NCBI GenBank assembly: GCA_905221615.1
Contig: CAJNDT010006158.1
Coordinates: 768,176 to 832,175 of the forward strand
From: Symbiodinium sp. CCMP2592
Lineage: Eukaryota > Sar > Dinophyceae > Suessiales > Symbiodiniaceae
Length of the DNA: 64,000 nt
Reading direction: 5' to 3'
Shown: positions 59,626 to 64,000 of the stretch, in pieces
How positions within the stretch are numbered: the first letter of the stretch is position 1
How the letters are laid out: the number at the start of each line of letters is the position of its first letter
The notes under the pieces: generated by a model
What the model was told of the DNA's origin: nothing
Seen by the model: only the letters and a program-made list of their open reading frames with translations
Databases searched by the model: none
Translations under genes and position numbers: made by a program

Positions 59626-61890
59626 AATTTTATACCTGGTCGGCCGAACCCGGATAACATGGCGACCCTTGAATGCAGCCCCAATTTGATTTGTTGTGCA
59701 ACACACATGGGTATGCTCGCAGCATCAATTGGGTGGGCGAACCTTGGTGATCCTTTAGGCTTGGTTGCAACCCTCAAGTGATTCAGTCTGCAACACACAT
59801 GTGTATGCTCACAGCAGCAGTTGGTCGGCGAAGCCCTGATAAAATTTCGACCCGCGGGTGCAACTCTGGTTCCTGCAATACCCATGTGTGTGTGTGCTCG
59901 CAGCAGCACTTGGTCGGTGAAGCCCTTGTAGCCCTTGAATGTTGGGTGCAGCCCTGAACTGACATATTCTGCAACAGACATGTGTGTGTGTGCTCACAGC
60001 AACATAGTGGTCGGCCAAGCCTTTATAACCTCTAACTTCTGGGTGCAACCCTGAATTCGTTTGTTCGGCAACACACATGTGTATGCCCCCAGCAGCGCTG
60101 GTCGGCCAAATCTTGGTAAACCATGACCCTTGGTGCAACTCTGCATTTTCTATTCTGCAACACACATATGTGGCCCACGTCAGCAGGTGGTCGGGCAATC
60201 CTTTGTAACCGTTGACCCTTGAGTTTCATTAGTCTACAGCATACATGTGTATGCTTGCAGCAGCCCCTGGTTGGCCGAATCTTTGTAACGTTTCGACCCT
60301 TGGGCGCAGCCCTAATTTGATTTGTTGTGCAACACACGTGGGTATGCTCGCAGCATCAATTGGGTGGGCGAACCTTGGTGATCCTTTATGCTTGGGTGCA
60401 ACCCTCCAGTGATTCAGTCTGCAACACACATGTGTATGCTCACAGCAGCAGTTGGTCGGCGCAGCCCTGATAAAATTTCGACGCGTGGGTGCAACCCTGA
60501 TTTCTGCAATACACATGTGTATGCTCGCAGCAGCACTTGGTCGGCGAAGCCCCCGTTCCCCTTGATCTTTGGGTACGACCTGCTGTTGACTTATTCTGCA
60601 ACACACATGTGTGTGCACGCAGTCGCAGTTGATCTGCCAAACCCTCGTAACCCTTGGCCCTTAGGTGCAAATTTCGATTTGACAGATTCTGCAACACACG
60701 TGCGTATGCCCCCAGCCGCACTTGGTCGGCCAAACCCATTGTAACCCTTGCCTTGGAGGCAACGCTGTGCTGACTTTTTCTGCGGCCTCTCTTAAAAATG
60801 CTTTCAGTAGCAGTTGGTCGGCCGAACCCTTGCAACCCTTGACTTTTGGGTGTTCCGCAACACACACATGTGTGTGTGTGTGTGTGTGTGTGCTCGCAGC
60901 AGCGTTTGGTTGAACAGTGTTTGCAGCGCTTGGTCGGCCAAACCCATGCAGATGTTCCTTGACTTAGTGCAGCAGCAACTGATCGGCCAAATCTTTGTTA
61001 CTCTTGACTCTCAGGTGCAAGCCTAGTTGATATTATTGGAACACACATGTGTATGCTCGCAGAAGCAGTTGGCCGCCAAACCCGTGTAACTTTTGATCCC
61101 TTTGTGCAACGTTGAATTGGTCTATTCTGCAACAAACATTTGTATGCTCGCAGTCGCAGCAGCGCTTGGTCGGCCAAACTTCTGTAAAGGTTTGTAAGCC
61201 TTGATGCTCGGGCGCAACCTTCAATTTCGCTTAATCTGCAACTCAACATATGTGTGCTCGCAGCAGCGTTTGGTCGGTCAAACTCTTGAAAGCCGTGGTC
61301 GTCTTGTGCAACCCTCAACTGATTATTCTGCAACACAGATGTGTATGTTCAGTGATTGGTCTGCCATTCCGTTGCAAGTTGTAACCCCCGGGCTCTTGGG
61401 TGCAACCCTGAACTGATAAAAGCCGCAACACACATGTGTATGCTGACAGCAGCAATTGGTCGGCCAAGCCCTTGTAAGAATTGGTCCGTGGGTGCATTCT
61501 GCAAGACGCATGCGCCCTCGCCATGTGTGTCCTCAAAAATCCCTGTAACCCTTGACCCTTGGATGCAGCTTTGACTTGACACGTCGCACATACATGTGTG
61601 TGTGCACAGCAACAACTGGTCGGCCAAACCTTTGCAACCATTGTCCCTTGGGTGCAACCCTTAAACCGTCTGTTCTGCCACGCACATGTGCATGTTCCCA
61701 GCAGAATTTGGTCGGCCAAACCGTCGTAAACCTTGACCCTCGGTGCAACTATGCATTGGTTTATTCTGCAACAGACATGTGTGTGGCCAGAGCAGCAGGT
61801 GGTCGGGCAAGCTTGATCCTTGGGTGTAACCCCTAAGTGATTCATTCCGCAATACACATGTGTATGCTCACAGCAGCAATTGGTTGGCGA
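59626..61890 (+). repeat. 92-bp satellite, plus-orientation block of HOR
   Basis: Repeat starts measured from 59967 onward fall at 60064, 60153, 60232, 60325, 60417, 60502, 60594, 60687, 60778 and 60853. Most steps are 85-97 bp, with two deletion steps of 79 and 75 bp. Confidence 0.92.
60869..60892 (+). repeat. (TG)12 microsatellite inside a satellite monomer
   Basis: Expansion of the right arm of ACACATGTGT in the monomer following TGTTCCGCAACAC. The same monomer type carries TG expansions at 22129 and 63737. Confidence 0.9.
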
Positions 61891-62400
61891 CAGCATGCAC
61901 ATGTGGCTGCAGAAGTATAAGACTCGGAGTTTCACCCAAGGATTTACATATACCAAGGTTTGGCCGACCACGTGCTGCTGCGGGCACACGCATGTGTGTT
62001 GCAGAATCATCAATGCAGAGTTGCGCCGAGGGGTTTCAGAGGCTTGACCGACCAAATCGTCTTGGGAGCACATACATGCGTGTGGCAGAACAGACAAATT
62101 CAAGGTTGCAGCCAAGGGTCAAAGGTTACAAAGGTTTGGCCGACCAAATGTTGCTGTGAGCACACACACATGTGTGTTTCAGAATGTGGCAAGTTCATGT
62201 TGCACCCAAGGGCAACGGGTTACGACGGTTTGGCAGATCATTTGCTACTGCGAGCAAACACATGTGTGTTGCAGAGAGGACAAGTGAGGGTTGTACCCAA
62301 GGATCACGGGCTACGAAGGTTTGGCAGACCAAGTGCTGCTGCGAGCATACACATGTGTGTTGCAGAAATCAGGGTTGCGCCCAGGGATCGAAAGTTTACC
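61891..62400 (-). repeat. 92-bp satellite, inverted block (junction type 1)
   Basis: Entry near GCATGCACATGTGGC; subtype word AGAAGTATAAGACT as at 56227. Confidence 0.88.
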
Positions 62401-64000
62401 AGGACTGCAGCAGCACCTGCTCGGCCGAACCCGGATAACATGGCGACCCTTGAATGCAGCCCTAATTTGATTTGTTGTGCAAAAGACACGGGTATGCTCG
62501 CAGCATCAATTGGTCGGGCGAACCTTTGTAACCCTTGATCCTTGGGTGCAACCCTCAACTGATTCAGTCTGCAACACACATGTGTATGCTCACGGCAGCA
62601 GTTGGTCGGTGAAGCCCTGATAAAATTTCGACCCGCGGGTGCAACTCTGGTTCCTGCAATACCCACGTGTGTGCTCGCAGCAGCGCTTGGTCGGTGAAGC
62701 CCTTGTAGCCCTTGAATGTTGGGTGCAGCCCTGAACTGACATATTCTGCAACAGACATGTGTGTGTGTGTGCTCACAGCAACATAGTGGTCGGCCAAACC
62801 TTTATAACCTCTAACCCCTGGGTGCAACCCTGAATTCGTTTGTTCGGCAACACACATGTGTATGCCCCCAGCAGCGCTGGTCGGCCAAATCTTTTTAAAC
62901 CTTGACCCTTGGTGCAACTCTGCATTTTCTATTCTGCAACACACATATATGGCCCACGTCAGCAGGTGGTCGGGCAATCCTTTGTAACCGTTGATCCTTG
63001 GGTGCAATACAGAGTTTCATTAGTCTGCAGCACGTGTATGCTTGCAGCAGCCCCTGGTTGGCCGAATCTTTGTAACGTTTAGACCCTTGGGTGCAGACCT
63101 GATTGATTTGTTGTGCAACACACATGGGTATGCTCGCAGCATCAGTCGGTCGGGCGAACCCGGAAACCCTTGAAGGCAGCCCTAGTTTGATTTGTTGTGC
63201 AACACACATGGGTATGCTCGCAGCATCAATTGGGTGGGCGAACCTTGGTGATCCTTTATGCTTGGGTGCAACCCTCAAGTGATTCAGTCTGCAACACACA
63301 TGTGTCTGCTCACTGCAGCAGTTGGTCGGCGAAGCCCTGATAAAATTTCGACGCGTGGGTGCAACCCTGATTTCTGCAATACACATGTGTATGCTCGCAG
63401 CAGCACTTGGTCGGCAAAGCCCTCGTAACCCTTGATCTTTGGGTGCGACCTGCCGTTGACTTTTTTCTGCGCACACATGTGTGTGCATGCAGTCGCAGTT
63501 GATCTGCCAATCCCTCGTAACCCTTGGCCCTTAGGTGCAAATTTCGATTTGACAGATTCTGCAACACACGTGCGTATGCCCCCAGCCGTAGTTGGTCGGC
63601 CAAACCAATTGTAACCCTTGCCTTGGAGGCAACGCTGTGCTGACTTTTTCTGCGGCCTCTTAAAAATGCTTTCAGTAGCAGTTGGTCGGCCGAACGATTG
63701 TAACCCTTGACTTTTGGGTGTTCCGCAACACACACATGTGTGTGTGTGTGTGTGTGCTCGCAGCAGCGTTTGGTTGAACAGTGTTTGCAGCGCTTGGTCG
63801 GCCAAACCCATGCAAATGTTCCTTGTGCAGCAGCAACTGATCTGCCAAATCTTTGTTACTCTTGACTCTCAGGTGGCCTAGTTGATATTATTGGAACACA
63901 CATGTGTATGCTCGCAGAAGCAGTTGGCCGGCCACACCCGTGTAACCTTTGATTGATCCCTTTGTGCAACGTTGAATTGGTCTATTCTGCAACAAACATT
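62401..64000 (+). repeat. 92-bp satellite, plus-orientation block running off the window
   Basis: HOR-ordered monomers, with the CCTTGGAGGC/CTTAAAAATG variant at 63617-63670 and a TG expansion at about 63737-63756. Confidence 0.9.

Larger units (their letters stand above)
59135..61890 (+). repeat. higher-order repeat unit, 2.76 kb
   Basis: Inverted block 59135-59625, plus monomers 59626-61890. The exit junction has lost the CTGCAGCAGCA word (TTTTATACCTGGTCGGCC). Confidence 0.9.
61891..64000 (+). repeat. higher-order repeat unit, cut by window end
   Basis: Inverted block 61891-62400 then plus monomers to the window edge. It corresponds to the first about 2.1 kb of the unit at 56227. The array continues beyond the window. 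Confidence 0.9.

Overview
This window looks like nuclear DNA of an unidentified eukaryote. The reasons are a tandem satellite of roughly 55 kb with a higher-order structure, long microsatellites, decayed retroelement-like coding sequence, a possible 60-bp GT-AG intron, and no operon-like gene packing. Base composition is near balanced. A unicellular alga or other protist is a guess only; no gene here fixes the species.

Layout: 1-273 is the open 3' end of a possible membrane-protein gene. 274-2865 is mostly unique sequence with a (GTT/GCT)-(GGT) microsatellite. About 3235-4980 is a decayed coding relic that stays in one frame through twelve stops; it may be a Penelope-like element with a GIY-YIG-type motif before a reverse-transcriptase-type YxDN box. 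4940-6754 is a degenerate array of long repeats ('family B') that already carries the ACACATGTGT palindrome. From 6755 to the end the window is a satellite with a monomer of about 92 bp, interrupted by family B again (12204-12829), a 0.7-kb insert with a broken two-exon gene plus a (GA)51 tract (27048-27860), a 99-bp spacer (41124-41222) and a 1.5-kb GC-rich insert (41645-43156).

Each monomer is built from three short near-palindromes: ACACATGTGT, TTGGTCGGCCAA and GGGTGCAACCC. Around thirty diverged monomer types follow one another in fixed order to form a higher-order repeat (HOR) of about 2.8-2.9 kb. That HOR includes a conserved block of about 0.5 kb in which monomers are inverted, with inherited junction sequences at both ends. 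Clear HOR copies start near 37.5, 40.4, 53.5, 56.2, 59.1 and 61.9 kb; older ones start near 19.3 and 23.3 kb. A 2.9-kb block (47070-49977) is inverted as a whole. A near-identical tandem duplication of about 5.8 kb covers 6395-12203 and 12467-18320.

I see no confident intact protein-coding gene. The many medium-length open frames in the satellite arise because its antisense strand lacks stops in all three frames. They are described as a property of the repeat and not annotated as genes. Biologically the window reads as a heterochromatic, centromeric or subtelomeric satellite block invaded by a few transposons. The ordered, strand-switching, palindrome-based HOR is its most unusual element.
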